From assembly GCA_039720395.1 (NCBI GenBank), contig JBBPBK010000110.1, forward strand, positions 1-64,000: DNA of 64,000 bases, given 5' to 3'. Below, piece after piece: positions 36,533 to 48,543 of this stretch. The notes below the pieces were generated by a model. It had not been told where the DNA came from and made no database searches. It saw nothing but the letters and a program-made list of their open reading frames with translations. This DNA comes from Liquidambar formosana. Lineage: Eukaryota > Streptophyta > Magnoliopsida > Saxifragales > Altingiaceae. Each line of letters begins with the position of its first letter. Positions within the stretch are counted from its first letter, which is position 1. The position numbers and the translations under genes are program-made.

Positions 36533-37481
36533 TATATATATATATATATAAATTTATTAGGTTGCTTTCATAAATAATACAAATTAGTTTTAAGAGAGCT
36601 TTTTTTAAAAATAAGTAAAACAAAAGGGACTAGCTAGTAATTTTATAATTTATATACCCTTAAGTTATTTATTTTAACCCACTGTGTGAGATCAGATCTC
36701 ACCACCTACAGAAGGCAAAACTTACCCTTAAGTAAAACAGTGAGAAAAGAAAGAGAAGACCTTTGGGGCAGGGGCGGCAGCAGCAGGTAGTCTCTCTCTC
36801 TCTGGAAAGTAATACTCTCAAGCTTCTCAATCTCTAAGGTGAGGAATAAATGGGTCCAAAACGAACCAACTGTTCGTGAGAGGGAGATGGTCGACTGGTC
36901 GAGAGCCACGAGTCGAGAGAGGAGCTTGATCTATGGTAGAAGGACACTCGATCTATGGCAGAAGGTTGCTTAAGTCGAGTTGAGAGACTGAGAGAGGTTG
37001 GCAATTTCTTGTATGATTCAAACGAGAAATTGTTCGAATCCAACCTAACCTTCAACATCTCATGCATCTCGTCACGGATCGTACAAGATCCCGATATTCT
37101 CGTCCAAGAAGGGTACATCCCTATATATATTTGTAACGTTGGGATTTCTCGTTTCAGTGAGTGGCGAGACAATTTGTCTCGGCGAGATCTTGTCTAAGAA
37201 AAACGAGACTTCGAACCCTGTGCCCATGGTTTCTTTCAACTGAACATCACTCAAACTATATAAGAGCATGAAAATACCCTAAAACTAGCTTTGATACCAA
37301 TGAAAGAAGTCTATGCGAGGAAGCGAAAACGGGTTCAAGTTTTTTCCTCCTTAAAGCTTCAACCATAACTAATTTGAACCAGAGTGTTTCACGTGCTCAA
37401 TACCTTATGTGGGGTTACACTATGTGTACAAGTGAACCCGATATACCCACGGTACAAAGGCTCACATTTGCCCCCAACAAC

Positions 37482-37483
<2 letters not shown>

Positions 37484-37548
<65 letters not shown>
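37484..37548. repeat. (GA)n microsatellite, longest in window
   Basis: About 32 uninterrupted GA units. Confidence 0.97.
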
Positions 37549-37551
<3 letters not shown>

Positions 37552-39081
37552 GATAACTTGTGCACTCACTTCTGAACTCCCCTGAACCTCCACAAGCTGG
37601 TCCATTTATACAAAATCGTGTTGGGCATGATCCCTTAAATAAAGGGGTCCATTTGACAACAATTGTGGATGAGGCATGGCAACCAACTGCTATGGATGCT
37701 TTGACTGCTGCCTGTCTCTAACCATCTACGGCTTGTCTGTAACCAGCAGCTTCCCATGACTTTGAGAACCTATGGCTATCGGATTAAATATCTAACGCCC
37801 ATGGACACTCCAAAGTCCAATAGTAACTAAGGAGTCTAGCCAACCAAATATGAAAGTGACACAAAAATACAAACCCTTTCATTCCCCTAAATAGCAAAAG
37901 AGGCACCTAAATAGAAATTCTCAGGAAAGCAGACCTAAATGCATTTAAAAGCAAACCAAATTTAAGTTGGTTCCAACATACAGGACAACCAAACTTTACA
38001 ACAAACCCATGTAGCCCATTTTACGGGCTTGCCATACAACCCCGTAAACTCCATACCTACAGGTTTCCTCACCTTATAAATTAAATTTTAAAAATTATAT
38101 AAAATAATTCTCGTTGTCATGAAAGCCCCAAAAAAAAACCTAGACAAAAAATAATCAGAAAAATAATTTCACAGAGACCTTTTATCAAATGGGTAGCCCT
38201 AAGTATCCACTTGAATTTCAAAACAACCGAATATCACATTATTTCCAGGTTCATATCAAACTCCTGACACTGCAATATCAACAAGTACATTTTCAAAATA
38301 AGAAAAACTGCATCGGAACAAAATAAAAATCCCATTTATTCAATAATTTTTATCTCATACCCTCTGTTTGGTTTCTGAGAAAAACGAGGAAAATAAAATT
38401 TTGAGTCTTATGTTTAATTCCATGTTTATTTGCAATGATTGGGAGAAAAAAAAAAAAATACTCCACAAAGCCATATAGTTTTCTCCATGAACCAAATAAT
38501 GAAATTATAGGATTCAAATTTAGAATTTCTTTTATTTTCCTAATTTCCTGGGCAACCAAACGTGAAATCGAATACTATACAACAGCTATACATGAGCGCC
38601 TAGCACCAGACTATATGCAGAAACATCAAAAAAAGAAGGAAAAAGGAATGAAGAAGACATCGTCACCACTTACCTGTCAGTTGTCACCATTCCACCGTCC
38701 GACCGTCGCAAGCGAAGAAGCGAGAAAGCTGGGTTTTTTTCTTTATTTTTTTATTTTGGGCCCCCGGCCGGGGGTTTTTTTGGTTGGGGGGGTGTGGGTA
38801 AAGTGAGAGCAGGTTTTGAGTCGAAGGATATTTCAAGACCAGAAAAAGGATTTTATAATGTTCCAGTAACGGCCCAGCGAGCGGAAGTTTACGAAAGCCA
38901 AACCGTTTTACACTGTGTTAAAAAAACGAAATAAAGGGGGAATTTTAGATTGGTGGGGTTACGGGAAAATAATTACAGTTAATAATTATTTTTAGTTAAG
39001 TTAGTAGTCCAAGAGTACTAGTTATTCATTAATTACTTCAATTTTTTTTGGTCATAATATATATATTTTTTAATCATTTAA

Positions 39082-39302
39082 GCTCTATTTGGTTCATGGA
39101 TTTTATCAACGAAAAAAAATAAAATATGAGGAATTGTATTTTTTTTTTTATTTGGTTGCAAAGAAAAATTGGTTGAAAAACAATAATTGAAATAATTTTG
39201 GCTCGGTATGATATCATCTTTTCCTTTCATTTTTTTTCCAACGTATTTTTTTTTCCTTTCCTGTTTTTTTTCCTTGATAAAATCCATGAACCAAATAGAA
39301 CT
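39082..39302. mobile_element. Tourist-like MITE (PIF/Harbinger)
   Basis: The inverted ends are GCTCTATTTGGTTCATGGAT and its counterpart finishing CCATGAACCAAATAGAACT, with near-perfect pairing over more than 25 bp. TAA lies on each side (39079-39081 and 39303-39305), a 3-bp target duplication typical of PIF/Harbinger elements. Non-coding, 221 bp. Confidence 0.65.
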
Positions 39303-40119
39303 TAAGTAAAAAGAGAAAAAGAGAAAATGTTACATAAAGAGAGGAAAAGTATCAATTTTTTATTAAAAAAAAGTTCAAGTGAACATTTTGTAGCTAAATG
39401 TAATTAGCTAAAATGACAATACCTAAAGGGAGGGCTATTCACACTCCTCTTCTTGCACTCCCTTTTCCCCATTTATCATGTATAAAGACTATAATGTCCT
39501 CATGTTCAAATCCTTTAACCAGATTAGTCCACTAAATCCTTTCCAAAGATGAACTGTGCCGTCATGCCTTCATCCACGTCTCCCAATGGATATTTGAGCG
39601 ATGTTGTTTTTCGAGGTGTTCGGCTGTTTATGTTGAAGATGTTTAGAATTTTTTTTTATTTTCGTGCTTTCAAGCACTTTCTAGGGAGCCAAATAGGGCT
39701 TTAAGTATTTTTTATTTTTTATTTTTAAGGAAAAAAGACCACTGAATTTTGATTATATTAACCATATATAAACCAAGAGATGCAAAAGAGCAAAAATACT
39801 GTAAAATAGAAAAGAAAAATGATAAAAGGGAGTACCAGACAAGGGAGCTAGGAGGGTGAGAGGGGAGAAGGAAGAGGGCATAAATGTCAATTTAAAGGAT
39901 AAAACTTTAGTGGCAGCTCCAGCCTTTACTCAAAACCCCATTAGCCTTTTTTTTTCTTTTTTTTCAACAAAGGCATTTGAGGCTTTGACCCCGGTTAATC
40001 CCTTGGGCGTGCACAATCCCCATGTCCCAAACACATTGGTATTACTAGACCTTTTGAGCCCTGAGGTAGCTCCAAAGGGAATTAACGCTTCTATGGAGTT
40101 AACTAGCTTTATATATATC

Positions 40120-40385
40120 TGCAACTCATATTTTACAAAACCAACTGTTGGATTAGATAGTATTTTTCATATAAGTGATCTAGGCCAAAATCAAGTTGAT
40201 CCAAAAATGATTGCTTTTCGATCAAAAATATACATTTTTTAATTAATAACTCTCGTTTGTTTATAGACATTTATGGATCAAGTAGCTCTTAATTTTGGAT
40301 CAACTTGATTTTTGACATATATGATTTACATATGAATTGAATTTAATCCAACAATTAGTTTTGTAAAATAGAGATTGTAGTTAAG
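40120..40385. mobile_element. Diverged copy of the second foldback family
   Basis: It shares with 28966-29317 the blocks ttacaaaaccaactgttgg, gacatttatggatcaagtag, ctcttaat and atcaacttgatttttgacat, again arranged as an imperfect inverted repeat. The outer ends are eroded. Confidence 0.5.
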
Positions 40386-40417
40386 AGTTTTGAAGTGTAG
40401 TTGTACACTTGATATCA

Positions 40418-40423
<6 letters not shown>

Positions 40424-40489
<66 letters not shown>

Positions 40490-40490
40490 T
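40424..40490. repeat. Compound (CT)n(TA)n microsatellite
   Basis: About 22 CT units run directly into about 12 TA units. Confidence 0.95.
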
Positions 40491-41857
40491 AAATAAAGAG
40501 GCATTGATCAAGTTCTAGGGGTTTAACTGTGAAGGTGTGAAGGTGGAATTTAGAGCCACTAAAATATTCTAAAAAATATTGATTTTTTTTTTTCAAAGAA
40601 ATGATTACAGCTAGTTATTAATTGAACTTAAAATTAAATTACAAAGACTATATCATATCTGAGTGTAGGTTAACCTTATGGGCTATTGGGTTTGTCTTTG
40701 GTTTATGTCACAAATGTGGATTTTCTTATTTGTGTGTTATGTATGTGACTATCTATACGTGTATAGGCTAAAAAAAAAGAAAAAAAAGGACTATATCATA
40801 TCCATCGCATCTATGGGAAAAGTCGTACTAGTTAATCAGCTAAAAAACTTAAAGAAGTGCTGATGATTGTCATAAACTACCAAGTGGAGACAATTATTTA
40901 ATAAGCATACAATTAGAAAGTGTTTTATTTAGTAATACATGATGCTCTTCTACAGTAAGAAGCTTAAAATCTCTGCAAGGCACAATTCTACACTTGGGTT
41001 AAAATAGTCACAAATTTTTTAATAATTGTGATGATCAAGAAAGAAAGAATTATGAAAAACAAGAATCAAGCCACAATACATAAGATTTATGTGGTTTGCT
41101 CAAGTTGTGATTCATCCATAGCTCGTGCACAATTTCATTATGCTTTGAATTAGAAAAAGAGAATAAAAGTTATAAGATTTATGATTGGCAGCCCTTGTAC
41201 AAACGAGGTGTCCTAGACCCCAAATCATCGGGGACCAACAGTTAACCAATCCATCAGAATCCTTATAACATAACGAACCTAATCTCCATAAACTTTGATT
41301 TGCCCTAAAACTTTTGTTCAGACCAGTTGGGAGACATCCTAGGACAAAACAAATATATAAAATATATAAATAAAAAAAAAAAAAGGAAAAAGAAAAGTGG
41401 GGAATTGCTTTTGAAGTCAAATTATTTTCTAGGATCAATAGCGAAGTGGGAAATATTTAATCCAAGTGAACTGTATCAAGACAAGCATGGTGCGATATTT
41501 TATAATGGTTTGCACATGTATCCTTTGTTATTGTGCCGTTCATAGCTCCGCATTATCATTCTTTGTGGCCGGTGAATACCTCTGCTCCAATTATTTGTTG
41601 AATACTTGAATTCTTTACACGCCTTTTTTTTTTTTTGGTAATAGCACAGGTACTTTTGGGAAAGCTTCATTTCTTCCTTTGACTTTGAGTCCTTGATTTT
41701 AGTGGAACTCTTAATTCTTGTCTTTCTTTGCCCATTTCACATCTTATTTTTCCGCATTGAAAAAAAAAAACCATAGTTGGAAGAAGGACACAACTCATAT
41801 CTAATTGCATTTTGTTTAGGGCCTAAATTAGTTAAGAATTCTATGTTCAGTTTTATT

Positions 41858-42978
41858 ACTTCTTATGTCCCACTTTGTTTGACAACAATTTTCATTTTGA
41901 GAAATTCTAAAATATTTGTTACATTTCAAAAATCAAAACAAATACAATAATAGTTTTACTCTCCCAAATTCTATATTTAAAAGGGAGGGGCTATTTTCAC
42001 ATCCTTTTTTATTTCATCCACAGCCCTCTCAATGTTTTGTTTGACTTTTGAGTTGTTTTAGCATAAAAAGCACAAATAATGCCATAATACCCTATATATC
42101 CCTATTAGATCTCTCATCAATCCACTTTCACACTTAGCAGTCTTCTTTTTTTTTCTTTTTCTTTTTTTGCCTAAATTCCCGTACTGCCCCTCCTTTTTTT
42201 ACAACATAACATATAGCAAAGTTAGAAGAATGATACCAATTTCTACCGGAAGCTATTTGAAGCTTTTTGAAGAAAAACATGAGGTATTCCTACGGCAGGA
42301 AGACGAAGGTATTCCTACTCCCTTCTCTAGATCTTCGATCAACTTTTTTTTTTTTTCTTGTTTTCTTTCTTTCTTGATTTTCTCCCATCTCTTTTATATT
42401 CTTGTTTCTTTTCTTCTAATAAAATATTCTGCTTAGGTATTTTATTTTTGATTCAAGCAATTGTTTTTCCTCTCAATTCATTGAAATTCATATGAATTAA
42501 GGATCAATGTGTATAAGATTTTTGTTCCCTGGTTTGTTCGTTGAAGTAGTATATATAGTCAGATTGTTAAGTTAAGTGAATTGCTATTATTAAAAGAAGG
42601 GGACAATATGAGAATTTAGGAAAGAAAAAAAAAAGAAATATTGCACCATGTGAAAGTGGATGGAGGGGAGATGTAAGAAGGGTAAATTAGGTATTGTGAT
42701 ATTTTTTGAGTTTTTTTTTTTTTTTTTGGGAAACACAACTCAAAAGTTAACCAAAACATTAAAAAGACTGTGGATGAAACCAAAAAGACTATGAAAATAG
42801 CCTTTCCCTATTTAAAATTATAATTACTCAAACTATAATACAAAGTCAAATAAGAGGGTAATGTTGGAAAATGAGTGACATGATAACTTATTATGTCATT
42901 AAAAACAGAGTACATCATCATCTTAACGTGCGTGCTGAGTTAAAGTGATTTAAACAATTTGGGATAGAGGGAGTAATT
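41858..42978. mobile_element. Stowaway-like MITE split by a nested element
   Basis: The left end TACTTCTTATGTCCCACTTTG pairs with the reverse complement of the right end, TACTCCCTCTATCCCAAATTG. Both are Stowaway-type ends beside TA. The total length is much greater than usual because an 826-bp element is inserted at 41983-42808; without it and its target copy the MITE would be under 300 bp. Confidence 0.6.
41983..42808. mobile_element. Mutator-type MITE with perfect 9-bp target duplication
   Basis: The ends GGGAGGGGCTATTTTCACAT and GGGAAAGGCTATTTTCATAG (reverse complement of the right) remain similar over about 75 bp, through TTTCATCCACAG and AATGTTTTG. TATTTAAAA is present on both sides (41974-41982 and 42809-42817), an exact 9-bp duplication diagnostic of Mutator-type insertion. 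It is internally AT/CT-rich and non-coding. Confidence 0.85.
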
Positions 42979-44530
42979 TATTTCATTCTCTAAAAATATA
43001 AAAAAATAAAAACATTACTTATCCTATTACTATACCATGCTCTATAATAATCTTTATAAAATCATTTCAAATATTATAAACCTTGTATATGAGTCACTTC
43101 TTGATTGAAAAAAGAAAAATAAAGGAAAGAAAAAAAGGCGATGAGACAGCTTTTAGAGTAATAATATTTTCACAATTTTCCAAAAATTCACATATATTTT
43201 CATTTTTTATTATCGGGAGATTATAGATACTTTACATCCGATCAATTTTTTGGGTACATATAGTCTCTCCGTCTTACATGCAACGATAATTATAAGACAA
43301 AGTTCATAAAAGAGGCCTTGAGGGAGAGTGGTGACTTATTTTCACACATATCTTACGAGTTATGACTTGTTTTCACATATTTTTTTCCACTTGACGAGGG
43401 GGTGTGGATTTAGCAAAAGTAGGTGTGGATATAGACCCTCCTTATATTCAAGCGGAAAAAAATATATTCAATTCTCGTAAATTGTATCGAGAGATGCGTG
43501 GCGAAGTCATTGCATCGTGCAGATACAGCGCCAAACCGATGCAATTCATCCTCCATTTTCTCTTTTCCGGTCAACACGTACTCATATGATCGTCTTTACC
43601 TTGTCTGTACTCCATTTCTCCTCATTGTCATTGTGCTATTCAAACACTTCTCATTTTCATTCTTGTGAATCTATTGGTGACTGCTGAATATCTCTATGCC
43701 TGTCGATGCTGAATATCATCAATTCTACTTTCCCTGTTCTATATAGGAGTCAGAGGTACGTTTTGAAACGCTTGATCTTCTCCTTTCACTTTGATTCTGA
43801 TAGAACTCTTTGCTATTGTTGTTGTTTGCACGTTTCAAAATCTCATTTTCCATCTGCATTGAAAAAAAAAAAAAAAATACATAATAATAATGTTGAAGTG
43901 AAGAAAGAACCTCAATCCGAATTTTCGAGCTGATCTTGAACCAAGTCTCAGATGTTGACCCAAAAATCAACTTTCAATTTGAGCTGAGATTGGGTTGAGT
44001 TGGGGATTTAAATCGAACAAGATTTGGCTTAATTTTGGCTTGCCCTTGATCCCATTCCTCTATTTCGCATGCCATGCTTGAACCACTTTGATATAATGGC
44101 TTTGGCAAAGAAGGTAGGTTTGTGATGAAAAATGTTTCTTTTCTCCTTTTTGCCTTTTTGTTTTTGGTTTTTTCCCCTTATGCTATGGGCGAATGATAGG
44201 AGTCCGTATCTGTACCAAAAAAAAAAACACAAGAGAAGAAGAAGAAGAAAGAATGATAGGAGTTTGTGTCCAATGTTTTGAGATCCGATCTGGGCCTTAA
44301 TCTGGCAAAGTGACTGAGTCGGTCCAATCTGGTTCACCCAGCCCAAACAATTGGGCCAATTAGGTTTGATGTAATAAGTAGTGATAATAAATTAATATTT
44401 CAGTATATGATGGTATAATAATAATCTCAGGTTTATATTCTAGAAAAAAAATCTATTATAAGAGTGAAAGAGAATTATAAGCTATCAAATGAATAAATTA
44501 AAGCTTAAATGCTCTATGATATACATATAG

Positions 44531-44625
44531 GGAGATGATCAAGTGCGGACCATCTGGGAGCCGTGCGAACCATCTGGGAGCCCTGCGATCCATTTCAGAA
44601 CGGTCTGCACATGATCATTTTCATA
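44531..44625. repeat. Short foldback sequence
   Basis: GATGATCAAGTGCGGACC is mirrored by CGGTCTGCACATGATCAT, with the word accatctgggagcc repeated twice between them. It lies directly before the Helitron 5' end. Confidence 0.5.
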
Positions 44626-45158
44626 TTTATACTACCTATAAAAAGCTGAATGTGAGAAAAACTTTTGATTGACTAATATACCTTTATTTTAAATTTTAAA
44701 TACACAGCTATCCTTTTGCACCCTTTTAATCTTATTGTAGTTGAATAGATGACAATTACTGTTGTAGTAAATTTTATATATGAGACATCTATACTCTTGT
44801 AGTTAACTTATATAGGAAACATTTCTCTTTGTGTCTCATTAGAGTTCTATGCAGGGTCATTATCTTCAATAATGATTAATTTTTTTTAATTTAAATTTTC
44901 AACTCAAATTGTTGAAGTTTTGTGGTTAATCAATATAATATTGTGTTACTATATATTATTGGGAATTATTATATTCCAAATTTATTTGTAACTAACTTAA
45001 AATTTTTCAAATTAGTTATACTACTCACTATAAGTTTCATTAGAAGTAAAAATCTAACCAAACCGATATTAATATCTAATTCTTTAAAAATTATTCTTTC
45101 ATTTATATTTTACATTATTGAAAAATAACCATGTGGAATGCACGTGTGCCTACATCTA

Positions 45159-45159
<1 letters not shown>
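44626..45159 (+). mobile_element. Non-autonomous Helitron
   Basis: Its first about 90 bp (TATACTACCTATAAAAAGC, then gaatgtgagaaaaactttt and attgactaatatacc) match the Helitron at 4890-5302 and the sequence at 58283. It ends with a hairpin-like ATGTGGAATGCACGTGTGCC and CTAG, followed by T at 45160. An A precedes the 5' end. 534 bp, AT-rich, no gene; the usual 5' TC is TT here. Confidence 0.7.
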
Positions 45160-45198
<39 letters not shown>

Positions 45199-45335
45199 CA
45201 TTGAGGGTTGTACCTCATGCTTTAGTGGGCTATGGGATACATTGGGCTATTGCATGGAGTACAACCCCAAATGCATGGTGCTAATATAAAGTAGGTGAGC
45301 ACGTGTTAACTTGATCAAGACTATATCTATATATA
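45160..45335. mobile_element. (TA)n plus foldback MITE, copy C
   Basis: A gtgtgta(TA)n run (about 45160-45197) is followed by GCATTGAGGGTTGTACC, its inverted counterpart GTACAACCCCAAATGCATGG and GAGCACGTGTTAA. It is the same family as copies A and B, with the left outer arm missing. Confidence 0.6.
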
Positions 45336-46106
45336 TGAGTAGTAACTCATGTGATGTGCGGCAATCGTAACCCAAAAAAAAAAAAAGGAGAGACTAAATA
45401 ATTGAAGGAAAGAGAGACAACAAAAAAGAAATAGAAAATTCAGCAAAAGCAAAAAAACAAAAAAAAAATGAAAGAAAAAGAAAAAAAAAAAGAGTATAAT
45501 TAAATCTAAACAGATGAAGAAAAAAGGAGACTAGAAAAAAATAAAAGAAGAAAAAAACAGAGCATCCCAAGTCTGTCGACTAAATTGAGTACATTAATAT
45601 GAAAAAAAAAAAAGAAGTGAATAAAGAACAAACCTTGATTTGTGAGAATATCTCAAAGCATTGGTGCCTTTGTCAATCTTTTGTATTTTTTCCATCTTAA
45701 CCTATGTTCTCTCTAAGATTTTCTTCTCCTAGATTTCCAATTTTTTGTGAAGGAAGAGTTTAACGTAATAGGGGGAGAAGTTGAGCAATTATGAATTTGA
45801 GTTGTAATGGGAGAGGGATAGTGGGTAACATTTATGAATTCAAATCTTGGATAATCCTAATTGAATTAAAAATACTAATTTAATTTGATTATATGAACCG
45901 ATATTATTGTGACATGTCATAATAAAAGTGGGGTCAAAATGATTGACAGAAGAGTATGAATGTGGGAAAAGTATTTAGGTAGAAAGATTGAAGAGAGATG
46001 CCATGTTAGCTTACTACACTATATATATGAGTATATATCTATTATATTTATTTGGATTTTAATGGAAATATTATTAATTTTATTTCAAAAGGTTCAAACT
46101 CGCTTG

Positions 46107-46291
46107 TGTAGAATTTACCCTTGAAAACCAGCTTGCAAGGAAAGGGTGCCCAAGAGTTAATATACACATAGTGAAGCCCATAATTAACGGATGTGGGACA
46201 TAAGGATTATAACATTTATGTGTATATTAGCTCTTGGGCACCTTTCCTTTGCAAGCCGGTTTTAAAGGGTAGAACAATTTGGTATCAGAGC
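46107..46291 (+). mobile_element. TRIM-like LTR with primer-binding site
   Basis: A short LTR (46107-46276, 170 bp) starts TGTAGAATTTACCC and ends GGGTAGAACA. Three bases later comes TGGTATCAGAGC (46280-46291), the standard primer-binding site complementary to initiator tRNA-Met. Most of the LTR is one palindrome, with arms at about 46117-46170 and 46217-46270. The small LTR, adjacent site and lack of coding sequence suggest a terminal-repeat retrotransposon in miniature; a matching downstream LTR was not found. Confidence 0.6.
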
Positions 46292-47694
46292 TAGCCACCA
46301 TGTCGAGTATAGGATCAGATGCAGTATGGGCTATGGTTCTCTGTGGTGGTCGGTTGTTGTGAAAGGGGCAACCTATAGGCTAAATTAAAATGGCTTGGTA
46401 TTGTGTATGTGCATGGTATTAAACATTTGTTGGAAATATAGTATAGATGTTATTGTGAATACAAGAATGAAATAAGAAGAACTGCAGAAATTAAAACTTA
46501 TCGGTTGAGGTGTGTACGAAGCATTGTCCTTAAGAGTAATTCCGCCTCTCTAAGTATGTTACTCGGTGTAGTAGATTATATTGCTCTACCCTCCAGGATT
46601 CAACAACCAGACTCCCACAAGCATGGATTCGCAAGTGTAGGAGTGAAGCGAAAAACTCAGAATGCTCCTTGACTCTAGAAAACTAAAATTGCAGAAGATA
46701 GAAAGTAAAAAGAAGAAGAGAAGAAACGATTGCTCTTTGGTGTGTTTTCTGCTAAATGAGGAGGCTAGTTTATATAGGCATCAGAAATGAGTAACAACCA
46801 ATCAAACTCACTTGCAATCAAAAGAAATAAAAATGGAGTAAAAAAATATAAATGAAACTATGTTACAAAATTCAATTAATCAGATACATTGTATCTGGAC
46901 ATAAAACGGTAAAAAAATAATTAAATAACAGTTATAAAGTAGTGGATAACCTAGTGTCCAAAAGTCATCAATCCTGATTCCCCCCCTTGCGCGCACGTCG
47001 TACGTTTGCAATGCGCTCGACTAAGTCAATTTTCGGACCCTTGTCTCGTAAATCACTCGATTGGGCTCCGTCTCATGCGCATGTGGGGACTCCCTACACC
47101 CTACCATATGATACCACAAACAAGAAGTGATACTATATAAGCCCACTAAAAACCTTTCACTTTTCTAATTTGGCACAAGGTGTTTTCATAATATAAAGAG
47201 ACAAGAAGAAAACTCTTTTAGAAAAACCTTTTGGATTGTGAAATACTTATTTTATACTTAAAATACAACACATTTAATAATGGTAGGTGAGTGAAGCCAG
47301 CAAAAGGAAAGGACTACCATTGGATTAGTGTCGATAGAGTGGGCCGCTGTGGTCATCGGTTGTGAAAGCGTGGTGGTATGTTACGATCCTTGTGTCCTAT
47401 ATCGGTTAAGTACGGCTTATGCATATAACACCTCTTCCTATCTTAATGCCACCTTTTAATCTCCATGCAAACCAATTCATTCTTGGCATGACACCTAAGC
47501 TCCTGTATACAGCCCACATGAAAGGTTGCCAAACCTTGCATTCCATGTACTATAACACCTAACACCACAAACAAAGAAACCCTTGCTTCTCATGCCACCT
47601 AGCCTTACCATGAAAAGTCTTTAACTTAAAATTGTGACATGCACCTCACAAATACAAATCCTACTCTAATTCTAGTTTTGACACCTCATACAAT

Positions 47695-48189
47695 GGGCAA
47701 ACTACATATTAGTGCCACGAACTCAACTCCTAGTGTCTATGTGGTGTATTAACTTTCACATTGCACAATTTAGTGCACCAACTGTGCATCCGTGTGTCAA
47801 TGTAGGAAATCAGTGGACGGACGTGAGATTTATAACTGCGAAAGTCACGAGCGCGCACATGGTGTCCAGCTGGCACCTACGTGGCAGCCTACATGGCCAG
47901 ATTAAGCCATTTCACACCATTTTCAGATCACGTGCTCTGCACGTGAGGATTACTTACCTCCCTAAGCCTTATCCCCGCCATTTCTGGTCACGTGTTTTGC
48001 ATATGGGTTACTTTACCTTTGCTTATTGCCCATGTATACTGCTGGACACCATTCTAGGGCTCGAAACACACACGGACAGAGATAGGGCGAGTGAGAGAGA
48101 GACACCCAAATAGCGATGGAGGCTTGATCTGGCCAGGCCTGGAGCGTGTAGCGGGTTGAGTCGACACGCTACTGGTTGAGACAATCGAG
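47695..48189. repeat. MULE left terminal inverted repeat
   Basis: 495 bp, nearly identical by eye to the reverse complement of 55693-56187, from GGGCAAACTACA to GACAATCGAG. It probably carries the promoter for the GRF gene, as terminal repeats do in maize MuDR; that role is inferred. Open frames in it on either side of the element are repeat translations, not genes. Confidence 0.93.
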
Positions 48190-48543
48190 GCGCTACAGAT
48201 TGAGAGAAGAACGCATCTGGAAAAGGCTGGATAGGACAACGGCGGGCAGGGCTGAGTCGACGACGGCGAGGCTGAGTTTGTTGGAACCCTCCCTGTTCAA
48301 AGCACATCGAGAGAGAGAGAGAGAGAGAGTGAGATCAAGGGCTGCTAAACGCCATTGGATTTGCTGTTGGAGCTATACATATGCGTCGTTCAACGGCATC
48401 TTCACAATCTTCCTCATCTTCTTTTATGGTATGTTGGACTATAGCCCATTCAATTTGTGTATTGTCTATTATCTATTCAATCTGAGTAATGTAGTGTACT
48501 GTGGCAACAATCTTTATCACAATCATGAAATGGGGGTTCGTAG

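Larger units (their letters stand above)
36533..41857. other. Intergenic region, no gene seen
   Basis: It contains two long microsatellites, a Tourist-like MITE (39082-39302) and a diverged foldback element (40120-40385). A second possible Tourist-like relic (about 38358-38565) has ends resembling CTGTTTGGTTTCTGAGAAAA. Short frames here translate GA repeats or A/T-rich sequence and are not supported. Confidence 0.5.
42979..47694. other. Intergenic region, repeats only
   Basis: It contains a small foldback, a Helitron, copy C of the TA-associated MITE and a TRIM-like LTR, each listed. Around 46427-47100 is a stretch starting TGTTGGAAATATAG that could be a solo LTR in reverse, with no confirmed right end. 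Around 47330-47430 is sequence resembling the TRIM interior near 46300-46370 (gtggtcatcggttgtgaaag). No gene is supported. Confidence 0.5.

Noticed and set aside
4597..37548. Regularly spaced repeats that might suggest a CRISPR array
   Set aside because: They are dinucleotide microsatellites and MITEs in a plant nuclear genome; there are no repeat-spacer units or cas genes.
37374..37575. Frames with long Arg-Glu repeats; likewise 40326-40511
   Set aside because: They are translations of GA/CT microsatellites.
39427..39850. Left end 'gggagggctattcacactcc' resembling the Mutator-type MITE at 41983
   Set aside because: No matching inverted right end or 9-bp duplication was found.
47712..48113. 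133-residue open frame matching another at 55703-56170
   Set aside because: Both frames are the same sequence in the two MULE terminal inverted repeats; the similarity comes from the repeat, not from a gene family.
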